This document shows positions 34,246-43,704 of a DNA stretch of 64,000 nucleotides, piece by piece. This DNA is from an uncultured Lachnospiraceae bacterium (GTDB lineage: Bacteria; Bacillota; Clostridia; Lachnospirales; Lachnospiraceae): contig CAJTVN010000013.1 of assembly GCA_910579685.1 (NCBI GenBank), positions 1 through 64,000 on the forward strand. Direction: 5' to 3'. The translations under genes and the position numbers were made by a program. The notes beneath the pieces are model-generated. The model saw nothing but the letters and a program-made list of their open reading frames with translations, made no database searches and had not been told where the DNA came from. How positions within the stretch are numbered: the stretch's first letter is position 1; each line of letters starts with the position of its first letter.

Positions 34246-34735
34246 AAACGAGGCGGGAGCCGGATTTGATTTTGATATAAAAGAGGTGTTTGACGAGGTG
34301 GCCAAGGGGATCCTTGACAGTGAGGGCTGCCCTTATGAGACACAGGTGAATCTTCTGATTACGGACAATGCGGGGATTCGGGAATATAACAGGCAGTACA
34401 GGCAGATTGACGCACCCACGGACGTGCTTTCCTTTCCTATGATTCCCTTTGAGAGAGAATCGGATTTCGGGGTCGTGGAAAAGGCGCAGGCGGATTACTT
34501 CGACCCGGAAAGCGGAGAGCTGATTCTGGGTGATATTATCATCTCAGCGGATAAAGTGACAGAGCAGGCGGACGCATTCGGGCATTCCCCGAAGCGGGAA
34601 TTTGCCTTTCTCTGTGCGCACAGCCTGCTGCATCTGTGCGGTTACGATCACATGCAGCAGGATAAGGCCGCAGTCATGGAGAGGAAACAGGAGGAGGTGC
34701 TGCAGCACCTTTCCATTACACGGGAAGAAATGTAA
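34229..34735 (+). CDS. ybeY: Endoribonuclease YbeY (rRNA maturation)
   Basis: The 168-residue metalloprotein shows the family core TDVLSFPM and LGDIIIS, and the zinc motif HSLLHLCGYDH near residues 130-140. It matures the 16S rRNA 3' end and takes part in ribosome quality control. It starts 17 bases inside the previous gene, so the pair is coupled. Confidence 0.95.
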   Translation: MSSYVENEAGAGFDFDIKEVFDEVAKGILDSEGCPYETQVNLLITDNAGIREYNRQYRQIDAPTDVLSFPMIPFERESDFGVVEKAQADYFDPESGELILGDIIISADKVTEQADAFGHSPKREFAFLCAHSLLHLCGYDHMQQDKAAVMERKQEEVLQHLSITREEM

Positions 34736-34747
34736 ACGGGAGCATTT

Positions 34748-36379
34748 ATGAGAGGACCAAAGAAGAGTAGGAAGGCTGCATCCAGAAAAGACCTGTTTGC
34801 CGTAATCGGCATATTCGTATATCTATGCAGCCTGATTTTCAGAATCTTATTACAGTTTATTATAGGAGAAAAGGGAATCGGCTATTTCAGCATTGCCAGC
34901 GAGATTTATTTTCTGTCAGGATGTGTCCTGGCAACAGGGCTTTCGGAAGCGGTTACCGTTCTGGTACGTTTCCGCATCCGGAGAGAGCAGTTTAAAAATG
35001 CGGACAGAGTGCTGCGGGGAGCGCTGCTTCTTGGGCTGATCACCGGCGGTGTCCTTGCCCTGTCTTTGTTTTCGGGGGGATGGGCTTTTGCAAAGAACAC
35101 GGTGAGAATGCCTCTTGCGGGTCTTTCCCTGAGCTTCATTGCCCCCGCCGTAATCTTTCAGATGCTGACCGGGGCCTTTAGAGGATATTTTCAGGGGAAC
35201 GGCACCCGCATTCCAACGACTCATTCCCGCATGCTGGAAATGCTGTTTCTCATGATCGGCGGTCTTATCGGGGCAAAAACTCTGTATGGGTACGGCCAAA
35301 AGGTGGCGGCACTGCGCCAGAATGCGGATTATGCGGCGGCATATGGAGCGATGGGCGCCGGGATCGGAATTCTCACGGCATCCGTTCTCGCCTTCTTTCA
35401 TATGCTTTTGCTGTTTGCCATGTATCACAGAAATGCGAAAAGGCAGCTTTTGCGGGATATTCAAAAGACGCAGGACGGCGTTGGGCATATTCTTTATCTG
35501 TTACTGCGCGGCTGGGTGCCCTATGGGCTCTATCAGGCGCTTTATTATGGAATCGTGCTGCTTGACGCCTGCTTTTTTATGCGGATGGCAAAGGCGGCGG
35601 ATGCGGTGGCTCTGTGGGGGCGTTATTATGGAAGGTATATGGTGTTTGTAGGACTGGCAGGGGGATTGCTGTCTTTCGCATGGCTGGAGCCTGTCAGAAA
35701 AATTACGGCCCTGATGGAACATGAGGAATACAGGCCGGCAAGGGACCGGATGGAAATCGTAATTCATCAAACGGCCATGCTTTCCATCCCGGTGGCTGTT
35801 TTCCTTGCCGTCTTTTCCGAAAACCTGTTGAATCTGATTTTTAAGGGAAATAATGCGGATTCGGTGTCATACCTGATATGGGGAGGGGCGGCGGTGGCGC
35901 TCCATGTTTTTTCCGGCCTGTTTTCCTATGTGCTGCTGCGGCTTCGGAGAATGAAATATGTAATTGTCTGTGAGGCTGCCGCACTTCTGGTCCATATAGC
36001 GCTCCTTCTGGTTCTTCTTGGGAATACGAAGCTTTCCGTGACGGCTGTTATTATCGGAAACCTCGTATTTCTCGGTATTCTTGCGGCCGCTGAGTTCGCA
36101 ATCCTTTCCAGGCTGATCCAGTACAGACCGAAGCGGATGAAGGAGATGGCCTTTTTGATTGTGGACGCAGGAATTGCAGGTCTTGTCGCCATGCTGCTCA
36201 ACAAGGGGATCGCCTCCTTTGCAGGAACCACAATATCCCTTGTAATCTCTTTGCCGCTGGGAATCATCCTGTATGCGGTTTTGATGATTGTGACAAGGGC
36301 TGTCTCGAGGCAGGAGCTTGAAGATACGATGGCGGGTGGGATTCTGATTCGTCTGGGGAGCTGGATGCATTTTATGTAA
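34748..36379 (+). CDS. MurJ/SpoVB-like lipid flippase (MOP superfamily)
   Basis: The 543-residue protein has about 14 membrane helices from end to end and a basic N-terminus. Motifs such as GTRIPTTHSRMLEMLF (residues about 155-170) and FSENLLNLIFKGN fit MVF/PST-type exporters that flip lipid-linked sugars (lipid II or polysaccharide units). Whether it moves lipid II, spore-cortex precursor or another glycan cannot be told. GGGAG lies before the ATG at 34748, 12 bases after ybeY. Confidence 0.8.
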   Translation: MRGPKKSRKAASRKDLFAVIGIFVYLCSLIFRILLQFIIGEKGIGYFSIASEIYFLSGCVLATGLSEAVTVLVRFRIRREQFKNADRVLRGALLLGLITGGVLALSLFSGGWAFAKNTVRMPLAGLSLSFIAPAVIFQMLTGAFRGYFQGNGTRIPTTHSRMLEMLFLMIGGLIGAKTLYGYGQKVAALRQNADYAAAYGAMGAGIGILTASVLAFFHMLLLFAMYHRNAKRQLLRDIQKTQDGVGHILYLLLRGWVPYGLYQALYYGIVLLDACFFMRMAKAADAVALWGRYYGRYMVFVGLAGGLLSFAWLEPVRKITALMEHEEYRPARDRMEIVIHQTAMLSIPVAVFLAVFSENLLNLIFKGNNADSVSYLIWGGAAVALHVFSGLFSYVLLRLRRMKYVIVCEAAALLVHIALLLVLLGNTKLSVTAVIIGNLVFLGILAAAEFAILSRLIQYRPKRMKEMAFLIVDAGIAGLVAMLLNKGIASFAGTTISLVISLPLGIILYAVLMIVTRAVSRQELEDTMAGGILIRLGSWMHFM

Positions 36380-36447
36380 GAATAGAATTTTATTTTTTGG
36401 CTGATACTGTTTATAGGTAAATACTCACAGTCGTAAAGGTGAATCGT

Positions 36448-37095
36448 ATGAAATTCGTTAAACGTATCAGCTTGTTTTTTATTTATCCCGCAGCCATGTT
36501 TGGCTTTGGCTTTGTCTCAAATATGGCGATTCAGGAATTTTTTTATCCGGGGCAGTTTGAGAAGCGGGAGATCCTGCGCAGGGAAGTGCAGCCCCAGCCT
36601 CAGCCTCAGCCTTCCGGAACGCCGGATTCTGTACAGGAGGCAGGGTACCTGGAGGAACCGATTATCACTGCCGATACCAGGTATGTGGTGGTTTCCTATG
36701 ACGCCCTGAGCGGTGAGACTGTGGAGGAGGAAGAGATTACCCCGGACAAATACATCGGCCTTACAAGGCAGAAGCTTGAGGCGGAGCTTAAGGAATACGG
36801 GGAAAGCCCTTCCTTGACGGACCAGGAAAAAGGATTCACCTATATTGAACTTTTGTCCTTTTCACCGGCAAGGGTGGTGGTGAGGAAAAGCTATGAGAGA
36901 ATGGACGAGGGTTTTTTTCTGATCAACGAGAATCACTATGTGGTGGTGTACGACAAGACTCTCACGCATATCTATATGAACACCGGAATTCGCATGGAAT
37001 CTCTTCCTCAGACGCTGCAGGATGAGATTATGGTGATGAAATATATAGAGACGGAAAACGAACTGTTTGATTTTCTGGAATCTTATTCCAGCTGA
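36448..37095 (+). CDS. Membrane-anchored protein with BofC-like C-terminal domain
   Basis: The protein is about 215 residues. It has one N-terminal membrane helix or signal anchor (residues about 5-25), a Gln-Pro repeat linker (QPQPQPQPSG) and a C-terminal region with YIGLTRQKLEAELKEYGES and EGFFLINENHYVVVYD that resembles the BofC C-terminal domain. BofC restrains the SpoIVB protease in sporulation, but the match is from memory and moderate. AAAGGTG lies 7 bases before the ATG at 36448. A weak promoter, TTGGCT (36397-36402) and AATACT (36420-36425), is possible. Confidence 0.6.
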   Translation: MKFVKRISLFFIYPAAMFGFGFVSNMAIQEFFYPGQFEKREILRREVQPQPQPQPSGTPDSVQEAGYLEEPIITADTRYVVVSYDALSGETVEEEEITPDKYIGLTRQKLEAELKEYGESPSLTDQEKGFTYIELLSFSPARVVVRKSYERMDEGFFLINENHYVVVYDKTLTHIYMNTGIRMESLPQTLQDEIMVMKYIETENELFDFLESYSS

Positions 37096-37139
37096 TGTGC
37101 CCGGGATAACAGGCCCGGGGAAATTAGGGGGGAGCAACC

Positions 37140-38384
37140 TTGAAGGTCGGAATTATTGGAGCCGGGGCCTCCGGCATGATGGCGGCGGTGACAGCCGCTG
37201 ATTACGGAGCGGAGGTGACGGTTTTTGAGAAAAATGACAGAGTGGGAAAAAAGCTGCTGGTTACCGGGAACGGAAAATGCAATCTGGGAAATCTTACCTT
37301 TGATACCGGGCAGTATTACTGCGATGATGCGGAAAAGCTCGGCAGTTTTTTTGATAAATTTTCGACGTGGGATACGGTAAGCTTTTTTGAGAGTGGCGGA
37401 ATGCTGGTGCGAAACAGAAACGGTTATCTCTATCCCTGTTCGGGGCAGGCATCCACGGTGCTTGATATTTTCCGAAAGCTTCTGCGGGAGAGAAACGTTA
37501 GTCTGATCACGCAGGCTGCGGTGGAAGATCCCTTGTATGATGGAAAAAGAGGACAGTTTCTGGTAAAGGCCCACAATGAAAGCTTCTGGTTTGACAGCCT
37601 GATCCTCTCTGCGGGAGGTCCGGCATCCCAGAAAAAGGGGGGAGGGCACAGCGGCTTTGCAATGGCAGAGCGGTTCGGTCACAAAATCCATGCGCTTGCG
37701 CCGGGGCTGGTGCAGCTGCGGTCAAAGGAAGCCTTCCTTAAGGGAATGGCCGGTGTGAGGGCCCATGGGGATGCGGCGCTGTACATAGATGAGAAGGAGG
37801 TTTCCCGGGAGGCGGGCGAGGTGCAGTTTACAGAGACGGGGATATCCGGAATTCCTGTTTTTCAGTTCAGCCGCACGGCTGCTTACGGGCTTATGGAAGG
37901 GAAAAAAGTGGCGGTGAAGATCAACTTTTTTCCGGATTATGAGAAAAAGGCATTCGAATACCTGTTCCGCCAGCGGTTCGAGGCCATGAGGGAAAATACG
38001 CTGGAGGACTTCCTTCTGGGAATCGCCAACAAAAAAGTGAATTTCGCACTGATCCGTAAGGAGGGCTTTCGCCCCGGAGACCGGGTGGCAGAGCTTGGCT
38101 TTTCCGGGATCCAGAGATTGATGTGGGATTATCAGGGACTTACCATACCGGTCAGCGGGACAAACGGCATGGAAAGCGCGCAGGTTTGCGCCGGAGGGGT
38201 GGACTTTTCGGAGGTGGACATGGAATTGCAGTCCCGAAAGAGGCCGGGGCTTTATCTTACGGGAGAGCTTTTGGATGTGGATGGAAAGTGCGGAGGCTAC
38301 AATCTGCAGTGGGCATGGACCAGCGGTTATATCGCAGGCCGCAGTGCGGCAAGGAAAGGTTCCGGAGGGGGAGAAGGATGCTGA
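37140..38384 (+). CDS. BaiN/HI0933-family FAD-dependent oxidoreductase
   Basis: The 414-residue flavoprotein starts VGIIGAGASGMMAAVTAA (FAD motif), has VTGNGKCNLGNL and ends in the family motif TGELLDVDGKCGGYNLQWAWTSGYIAG. Some relatives (BaiN) reduce bile-acid intermediates, others are uncharacterised, so substrate is unknown. It starts with TTG at 37140 after GGGGGAG. Its stop overlaps the next flavoprotein gene by seven bases, so the two are co-translated. Confidence 0.88.
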   Translation: MKVGIIGAGASGMMAAVTAADYGAEVTVFEKNDRVGKKLLVTGNGKCNLGNLTFDTGQYYCDDAEKLGSFFDKFSTWDTVSFFESGGMLVRNRNGYLYPCSGQASTVLDIFRKLLRERNVSLITQAAVEDPLYDGKRGQFLVKAHNESFWFDSLILSAGGPASQKKGGGHSGFAMAERFGHKIHALAPGLVQLRSKEAFLKGMAGVRAHGDAALYIDEKEVSREAGEVQFTETGISGIPVFQFSRTAAYGLMEGKKVAVKINFFPDYEKKAFEYLFRQRFEAMRENTLEDFLLGIANKKVNFALIRKEGFRPGDRVAELGFSGIQRLMWDYQGLTIPVSGTNGMESAQVCAGGVDFSEVDMELQSRKRPGLYLTGELLDVDGKCGGYNLQWAWTSGYIAGRSAARKGSGGGEGC

Positions 38385-40009
38385 GGATTAATCAACTGAA
38401 GCTTCCGGTAGGGCATACCAGAGAGGATCTGGAAAAAAAGGTATGGAAAGCTTTGCGGACACAGCAGGTACAGGAGATTCGGATTATAAGGCGCTCCGTA
38501 GATGCCCGCAGGAAGCCGGAGCTGTTTTTTAATTACATAGTGGATGTGCGAGTAAAAAATCAAAAGGATGTGTACCGGCGCTGTGACAAAAAGCAGGTGT
38601 CTGTCTGTGAGGAAGAGGAATACCGCTTCCGGGTATCCGGTTACCAAGGAGGGATACGCCCTGTCATAATCGGGACAGGACCGGCAGGGCTTTTTTGCGG
38701 GTATATGCTGGCGGCGGCAGGGTTCCGGCCCATTCTTCTGGAGCGGGGAAAACCCGTGGAAGAGCGGCGCAGGGATGTGGACGCTTTCTTTGAGAGCGGA
38801 AGGCTGGATACGGAATCCAACGTTCAGTTCGGAGAGGGAGGGGCCGGAACCTTTTCGGACGGGAAGCTCAATACCCTTGTGAAGGATAAATATGGAAGGA
38901 ACAGAAAGGTTCTGTCCATACTGGTGCATGAGGGCGCTCCAAAGGAGATCCTCTACGACCATAAGCCGCACCTTGGCACGGATGTGCTTTCCACGATTAT
39001 CGTAAATATGAGAAACCGCATTCTCTCTTGCGGCGGGGAGATTTTCTATCAGGCAAAGGTCGTGGGTTTTGCGGTGGAGGATAACCGGGTGAAAGCGGTT
39101 CTTGTCAGCGGGGACAGGCGCTTTGAGACGGAATATGTGGTCCTGGCGCCAGGGCACAGCGCAAGAGATACGTTTTTCACACTCTATGATATGGGAGTTG
39201 CCATGGAGGCAAAGCCTTTTGCGGTGGGTCTTCGCATGGAGCATCCCCAGGAACTGATCAACCTTTCACAATACGGACGAAAGAGGGTGGATGAGCTTGG
39301 AAATGCCCCCTACAAGGTGACGGCACAGACAAAGGATGGGAGAGGCGTCTACTCCTTCTGTATGTGCCCCGGCGGATACGTGGTGAACGCTTCTTCAGAG
39401 GAAGGGAATCTTGCGGTAAACGGAATGAGCTACAGTGACCGCAGCGGGCCAAACGCAAACAGCGCCATCGTCGTCTCCGTAACCCCGGACGACTACGGAA
39501 GCGCTCATCCCCTTGCCGGGATTGCGTTTCAGAGAAGCCTGGAGAGAAGGGCATACCTTGCAGGAGAGGGAGAGATACCGGTGGAGCGGTACGGGAATTT
39601 CAGGCGCGCTGTGCTTGGATGCGATGCGAAGGATCCGGAATCTTTCAGTGGCCTGCGGGGAGAGATTCCAGAGGACTTTCAGCCTTCCACAAAAGGGAAA
39701 TGGCGTTTTGCCAATGTTCACGATATCCTGCCATCCTGCCTGAACCGGGCCCTGGTGGAGGGAGTGGAGCAGTTTGGAGGGATGATAAAGGGCTTTGATG
39801 ATGAGAATGCGCTGCTGGCAGGAGTTGAGAGCCGCACCTCATCCCCGGTCCGAATTCTCCGGGATGAAGGCCTGCAGTCAACCATAAAGGGGATTTTCCC
39901 CTGCGGGGAGGGTGCGGGTTATGCGGGCGGAATTACCTCTGCGGCAATGGACGGGATCCGGGTTGCGGAGGCCGTGGCGGGACAGATTGTGGAGAGAAGC
40001 GATACATAA
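38378..40009 (+). CDS. FAD-dependent dehydrogenase, COG2509-type
   Basis: The 543-residue flavoprotein has a 90-residue N-terminal alpha/beta domain, then IIGTGPAGLFCGYMLAAAGF (FAD motif), RLDTESNVQFGEGGAGTFSDGKL, and a C-terminal GEGAGYAGGITSAAMDGIRVAE. This architecture is widespread in Firmicutes but has no established reaction. The ATG at 38378 follows AGAAGG; the frame is open upstream into the preceding gene, which is not used. It probably shares electron partners with the preceding flavoprotein. Confidence 0.85.
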   Translation: MLRINQLKLPVGHTREDLEKKVWKALRTQQVQEIRIIRRSVDARRKPELFFNYIVDVRVKNQKDVYRRCDKKQVSVCEEEEYRFRVSGYQGGIRPVIIGTGPAGLFCGYMLAAAGFRPILLERGKPVEERRRDVDAFFESGRLDTESNVQFGEGGAGTFSDGKLNTLVKDKYGRNRKVLSILVHEGAPKEILYDHKPHLGTDVLSTIIVNMRNRILSCGGEIFYQAKVVGFAVEDNRVKAVLVSGDRRFETEYVVLAPGHSARDTFFTLYDMGVAMEAKPFAVGLRMEHPQELINLSQYGRKRVDELGNAPYKVTAQTKDGRGVYSFCMCPGGYVVNASSEEGNLAVNGMSYSDRSGPNANSAIVVSVTPDDYGSAHPLAGIAFQRSLERRAYLAGEGEIPVERYGNFRRAVLGCDAKDPESFSGLRGEIPEDFQPSTKGKWRFANVHDILPSCLNRALVEGVEQFGGMIKGFDDENALLAGVESRTSSPVRILRDEGLQSTIKGIFPCGEGAGYAGGITSAAMDGIRVAEAVAGQIVERSDT

Positions 40010-40066
40010 ACAAGAGGAATGCAGCCTGCAGAGACAGAGCTTACAGGATGCCAGGGAGGAAATGTG

Positions 40067-40654
40067 ATGGAAAACAGGAGCGCAGGAAAACAGGCATTAC
40101 GGGACAGATATCTTTCCAAAAGAGACCGGATGACAAAGAGCGAGCGTCTTGCGGGGAGCATGCGCATCTGGAAGAACCTGAAAGGGGAGCGCAAGTTTCA
40201 GGAGGCTTCGATTGTGCTTGTGTATCTGGATTACCGCTCCGAAGTGATGACAACCGGCCTGGTGGAGGAAATCCTGCTCTCGGAGAATGGGAAAAGAGTG
40301 TTTGCTCCCAGGGTGGAGGGTTTTGATATCGAGTTTTACGAGATCCACTCCCTCGGCGACCTGCGGCCCGGCTATCAGGGAATCCGGGAGCCGCAGGCCC
40401 GGGAAGAAACGAAATTTACCGGGGAGCTCTATGAGAAAAATAAATGCATTCTGCTGCTTCCCGGATCGGTCTATGACAGAAGCCTTGGGCGTATGGGGTA
40501 TGGAAAAGGATTTTACGACAGGTTTCTTCGCCGCTTCCCGCTTCTTGCCAGGATCGGCCTTGCTTTCGAATGCCAGATCGCAAGGGCGGTCCCCGTGGAG
40601 GCGCATGACGAGAGAGTGGATATGATAGTGACACAGGAGGCGGTGATCCGATAG
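40067..40654 (+). CDS. 5-formyltetrahydrofolate cyclo-ligase
   Basis: The 195-residue protein returns 5-formyl-THF to 5,10-methenyl-THF using ATP. It shows KQALRDRYLSKRD at the N-terminus and the MGYGKGFYDRFL motif near residue 145. GGGAGGA lies 6 bases before the ATG at 40067. It fits with fhs and folD elsewhere in the window. Confidence 0.92.
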   Translation: MENRSAGKQALRDRYLSKRDRMTKSERLAGSMRIWKNLKGERKFQEASIVLVYLDYRSEVMTTGLVEEILLSENGKRVFAPRVEGFDIEFYEIHSLGDLRPGYQGIREPQAREETKFTGELYEKNKCILLLPGSVYDRSLGRMGYGKGFYDRFLRRFPLLARIGLAFECQIARAVPVEAHDERVDMIVTQEAVIR

Positions 40655-40692
40655 CCGGTTTATCAGCTGATGAGGAAGGGGGAAGTTTGGAA

Positions 40693-41937
40693 ATGAAGTC
40701 ATTGGAGGAATTGTGCCGCACGGCGGCGCAGGCGAAATATGAGGTACAAAAGCTCTGTGCGGAGGAAAAAAACAGGGCTCTCGAAGCGGTGGCAGAGGCG
40801 CTAATCGCAAATCAGGAAACGATCCTTAAGGAAAATGCGATGGATATCAGAAACGGGCAGGAGAAGGGGATGCACAGCGGCCTTTTGGACAGGCTCCGGC
40901 TTTCAGAGGACCGGATAAAGGCCATGGCGCAGGGGCTCTTACAGATCGCCGCTCTTCCGGATCCCGTGGGAGAGGTGCTGGAGCGCTTTGAGCGCCCAAA
41001 CGGTCTTGTGATTGAGAAGAGACGAGTGCCGCTTGGAGTCATAGGGATCATCTATGAGTCCAGGCCCAATGTGACGGCGGATGCCTTTGGTCTGTGCTTT
41101 AAGAGCGGAAATGCCGTGATTTTGAAGGGCGGAAGCGATGCCATCCATTCTAACCGTGCCATTGCGGAGGTGATTCGAAAGGCGCTTGCCGGATCGGGTG
41201 CGGACAGAGAAGCGATTCAACTTATTGAAACCACTGACAGAAGCGCAACCAGGGAATTTATGCGGATGAAGGAATATGTGGATGTCCTGATTCCAAGGGG
41301 CGGCGCCGGCCTGATCCGGAGCGTGGTTGAGAACAGCACCATACCGGTAATTGAGACGGGAACAGGAAACTGCCATATTTATGTGGATGAATATGCGGAT
41401 CTTACCAGGGCCGTTCCCATTATCTTAAACGCAAAAACACAAAGAATCGGCGTGTGCAATGCCTGCGAGTCCCTGGTGATCCACGAGGCGGTGCGGGAAG
41501 CGTTTCTTCCAGAACTGGCAAAGGCGCTGAAAGAAAAGAATGTGGAAATCCGGGGGGATGAGGCTGCCTGCGAGGTGATTGACTGCCAGCCTGCCATGCG
41601 GGAGGATTACGGAAAAGAATATCTTGACTATATGATTTCCATCAAAACCGTTCAGTCCCTGGAGGAAGCCATCGCCCATATTAACCGATACAACACCGGG
41701 CATTCGGACGCTATCCTCTCAGAAAACGAGGAAAATATCTGCCGGTTCTTAAACGAGGTGGACAGCGCCTGCGCCTATGCAAACGCATCCACAAGATTCA
41801 CGGACGGCTTTGAGTTCGGATTCGGTGCGGAGATCGGCATCAGCACCCAGAAGCTTCACGCAAGAGGGCCCATGGGGCTTAAGGAGCTGACCTCATACAA
41901 ATATGTAATTCGGGGAAACGGACAGGTGCGGCAGTAA
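40693..41937 (+). CDS. proA: Glutamate-5-semialdehyde dehydrogenase
   Basis: The 414-residue aldehyde dehydrogenase-fold protein reduces gamma-glutamyl phosphate in proline synthesis. It shows GVIGIIYESRPNVTADAFG, LKGGSDAIHSNRAI and the catalytic Cys in GVCNACESLVIH. The ATG at 40693 has GGGGGAAG at good distance and is preferred over the TTG at 40687. Its partner proB (glutamate 5-kinase) is not in the window. Confidence 0.95.
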   Translation: MKSLEELCRTAAQAKYEVQKLCAEEKNRALEAVAEALIANQETILKENAMDIRNGQEKGMHSGLLDRLRLSEDRIKAMAQGLLQIAALPDPVGEVLERFERPNGLVIEKRRVPLGVIGIIYESRPNVTADAFGLCFKSGNAVILKGGSDAIHSNRAIAEVIRKALAGSGADREAIQLIETTDRSATREFMRMKEYVDVLIPRGGAGLIRSVVENSTIPVIETGTGNCHIYVDEYADLTRAVPIILNAKTQRIGVCNACESLVIHEAVREAFLPELAKALKEKNVEIRGDEAACEVIDCQPAMREDYGKEYLDYMISIKTVQSLEEAIAHINRYNTGHSDAILSENEENICRFLNEVDSACAYANASTRFTDGFEFGFGAEIGISTQKLHARGPMGLKELTSYKYVIRGNGQVRQ

Positions 41938-41975
41938 ACGCCGCACCCGGAACTGACATTGAAGAGGTGATTCTT

Positions 41976-42488
41976 GTGAGAAAGCTGCTGCCATACCTTT
42001 TTATCATCCTTTTTCCATATGCAATTGGATTTTTGCTGTGTGCGCTCCTGCACCCGCCCTTGATGAAATATCTTTTTCAGAATAATATCTATCTGGGTCT
42101 TTTCTTTCTCTGCCTTTTCTGGCTGCTTGCCTTGCTAAGCGCAGTCACAGCCTGTATTCATCATCTCGCCTGCCGGCGGGATGCGGCAGAGCTGGCCAGA
42201 ATTAATCTGCTCATAAAGCTTGTACAGATACCGGCCTATCTTTTTATCTTTGCGGCGGGCCTTGTGTGCATGCTTACCATCTTTACCATTGGAATTTCTT
42301 TCCTCTTAATGATTTTGGACGGCGCATCCATCCTCCTGAGCGGATTTGTGGGAATATCTGCCGTGAAACGCAGCCATGCGCAGGGTTTGATTTCTACTGC
42401 GGAAATGGTTCTTCACGGGATCCTGCAGTTTGTTTTCTGTGCGGATATCTTTAGTGCAATTTTCCTATTCAGAAAAACAAAACAATAA
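41976..42488 (+). CDS. Small multi-pass membrane protein, unknown function
   Basis: The protein has about 170 residues and at least four hydrophobic helices (residues about 5-25, 37-60, 80-105, 110-130), with few charged residues except a Cys/Arg/Asp loop near 65-75. The GTG at 41976 follows AGAGG by 8 bases; a GTG at 41967 is also in frame. Similar small proteins are common in Lachnospiraceae genomes. No function is suggested by neighbours. Confidence 0.6.
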   Translation: MRKLLPYLFIILFPYAIGFLLCALLHPPLMKYLFQNNIYLGLFFLCLFWLLALLSAVTACIHHLACRRDAAELARINLLIKLVQIPAYLFIFAAGLVCMLTIFTIGISFLLMILDGASILLSGFVGISAVKRSHAQGLISTAEMVLHGILQFVFCADIFSAIFLFRKTKQ

Positions 42489-42494
42489 AAAAGC

Positions 42495-42523
42495 TTTACA
42501 ATGTGCCGGATATCATGTATACT
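42495..42523 (+). promoter_or_regulatory. Sigma-A promoter of the secreted thioredoxin-like gene
   Basis: TTTACA (42495-42500) and TATACT (42518-42523) are 17 bases apart, 54 bases before the ATG at 42577. Confidence 0.7.
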
Positions 42524-42576
42524 TCTCATACATTTATTAATATTATTTTAAGATTCAGATCAGAAAGGAAAAAAGT

Positions 42577-43683
42577 ATGAAGAAGAGAATTTTAGGCCTG
42601 TTGACAGCGCTGATGCTGGTACTGCCAATGTTTCCGGCTTTGCCTGTGGCTGCAGCCGAGGTGCCGGAGGGCACTGAAAATTTAAGCGGTACGTTTGACG
42701 GAATTGATGGCGGAACCGTATCCACCCAAAGTGAGGGAAAACCCAAGCTTGTTATTTTCTTTAAGCTTGGATGTTCCAATTGCGAACGTGCTTTAGCGAG
42801 TATTTCTTCCAGTGAGTGGATCAAGAGTGGGGAAATTGATGTCTGTGCTTTTGAAATGAACTGTGCTTCCGTGGATGATGTAAAGGCATTTCGGGATCAA
42901 TATTGCCCGGAGGGGACAATTGCCTTTGCTTCGGAGATTACGATGTCCATAAACAATTTTACATGGAAATATACGCAGTTGCTTTTCAATGAAATCTCAA
43001 CACCTACCCCTTTGATAGTCATGGTTAATGCGGATGATAAGATTTGCGCCTATAATACAGGCTATATCTCTGCTGAGGATATTGAATCCACTTATCTGCC
43101 GCTGATCCAGCCTGATAACCCGGATCAACCAGAGAATCCGGATCAGCCTGAGAATCCAGACCAGCCCGAGAACCCGGATCAACCAGAGAATCCAGACCAG
43201 CCTGAGGATCCGGATCAGCCTGAGAAGCCGGGGCAGCCCCAGAAGCCAGAGGATCCCGAAGAAGATTCAGATGATGACAAGCCTTCCTGCAGTCATGTAG
43301 CGGAAAGCACCTCGGTCAGTGATGCGACAGCGGCCAGCGATGCCGTTACGGCTCTGAAATGTGTAAAATGCGGGGAAATTTTAAAGTATGAGGCGGTTGC
43401 CAATTCCGCATATGCCACTTTCTTGGAAGAGACGGCCAATTCCATCTTGAATGCAAAACAGCCGGAAGTCGTTGTTGATACCAAAATCTGGACAAGCTTT
43501 AACCGGGCAGTTTTTGAGGCGCTCCAGGCCAGAAAGGATGTGTCTCTCACCGTAAATTACGTTTTCAAAGGAAATGCGTATGTGCTGAATATTCCGGCGG
43601 GAACGGATGTGACTATGCTGATGGATGAGAACGGATTCGGAGGCTTCCGCTATATGGATCAGGTATTGAATACGCAAAATTAA
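42577..43683 (+). CDS. Secreted thioredoxin-like protein with PENPDQ-repeat stalk
   Basis: The 368 residues begin with a signal peptide (about residues 1-27, ending LPVAAAE). A thioredoxin-like domain follows with the CSNC redox pair at about 66-69 (VIFFKLGCSNCERAL). A linker of PENPDQ-type hexapeptides runs at about 179-230, and a C-terminal domain at about 240-368 contains a CVKCG pair and ends in GFGGFRYMDQVL. The protein is probably exported without a sorting signal; no LPxTG or lipobox was seen. The C-terminal domain recurs in Lachnospiraceae (from memory) but has no known role. RBS AGAAAGGAA. It might reduce or shuffle disulfides outside the cell. Confidence 0.75.
   Translation: MKKRILGLLTALMLVLPMFPALPVAAAEVPEGTENLSGTFDGIDGGTVSTQSEGKPKLVIFFKLGCSNCERALASISSSEWIKSGEIDVCAFEMNCASVDDVKAFRDQYCPEGTIAFASEITMSINNFTWKYTQLLFNEISTPTPLIVMVNADDKICAYNTGYISAEDIESTYLPLIQPDNPDQPENPDQPENPDQPENPDQPENPDQPEDPDQPEKPGQPQKPEDPEEDSDDDKPSCSHVAESTSVSDATAASDAVTALKCVKCGEILKYEAVANSAYATFLEETANSILNAKQPEVVVDTKIWTSFNRAVFEALQARKDVSLTVNYVFKGNAYVLNIPAGTDVTMLMDENGFGGFRYMDQVLNTQN
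43111..43248 (+). repeat. 18-bp coding repeat (PENPDQ units)
   Basis: About seven imperfect 18-base units such as CCTGAGAATCCAGACCAG encode the proline-rich stalk. The last units diverge to PEKPGQPQKPED. Copy number could vary by slippage. Confidence 0.8.
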
Positions 43684-43704
43684 GACACGTTTACCATACG
43701 AAAA

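Noticed and set aside
43111..43248. CRISPR or non-coding minisatellite
   Set aside because: The 18-base units keep frame and encode a proline-rich stalk inside an intact secreted protein.
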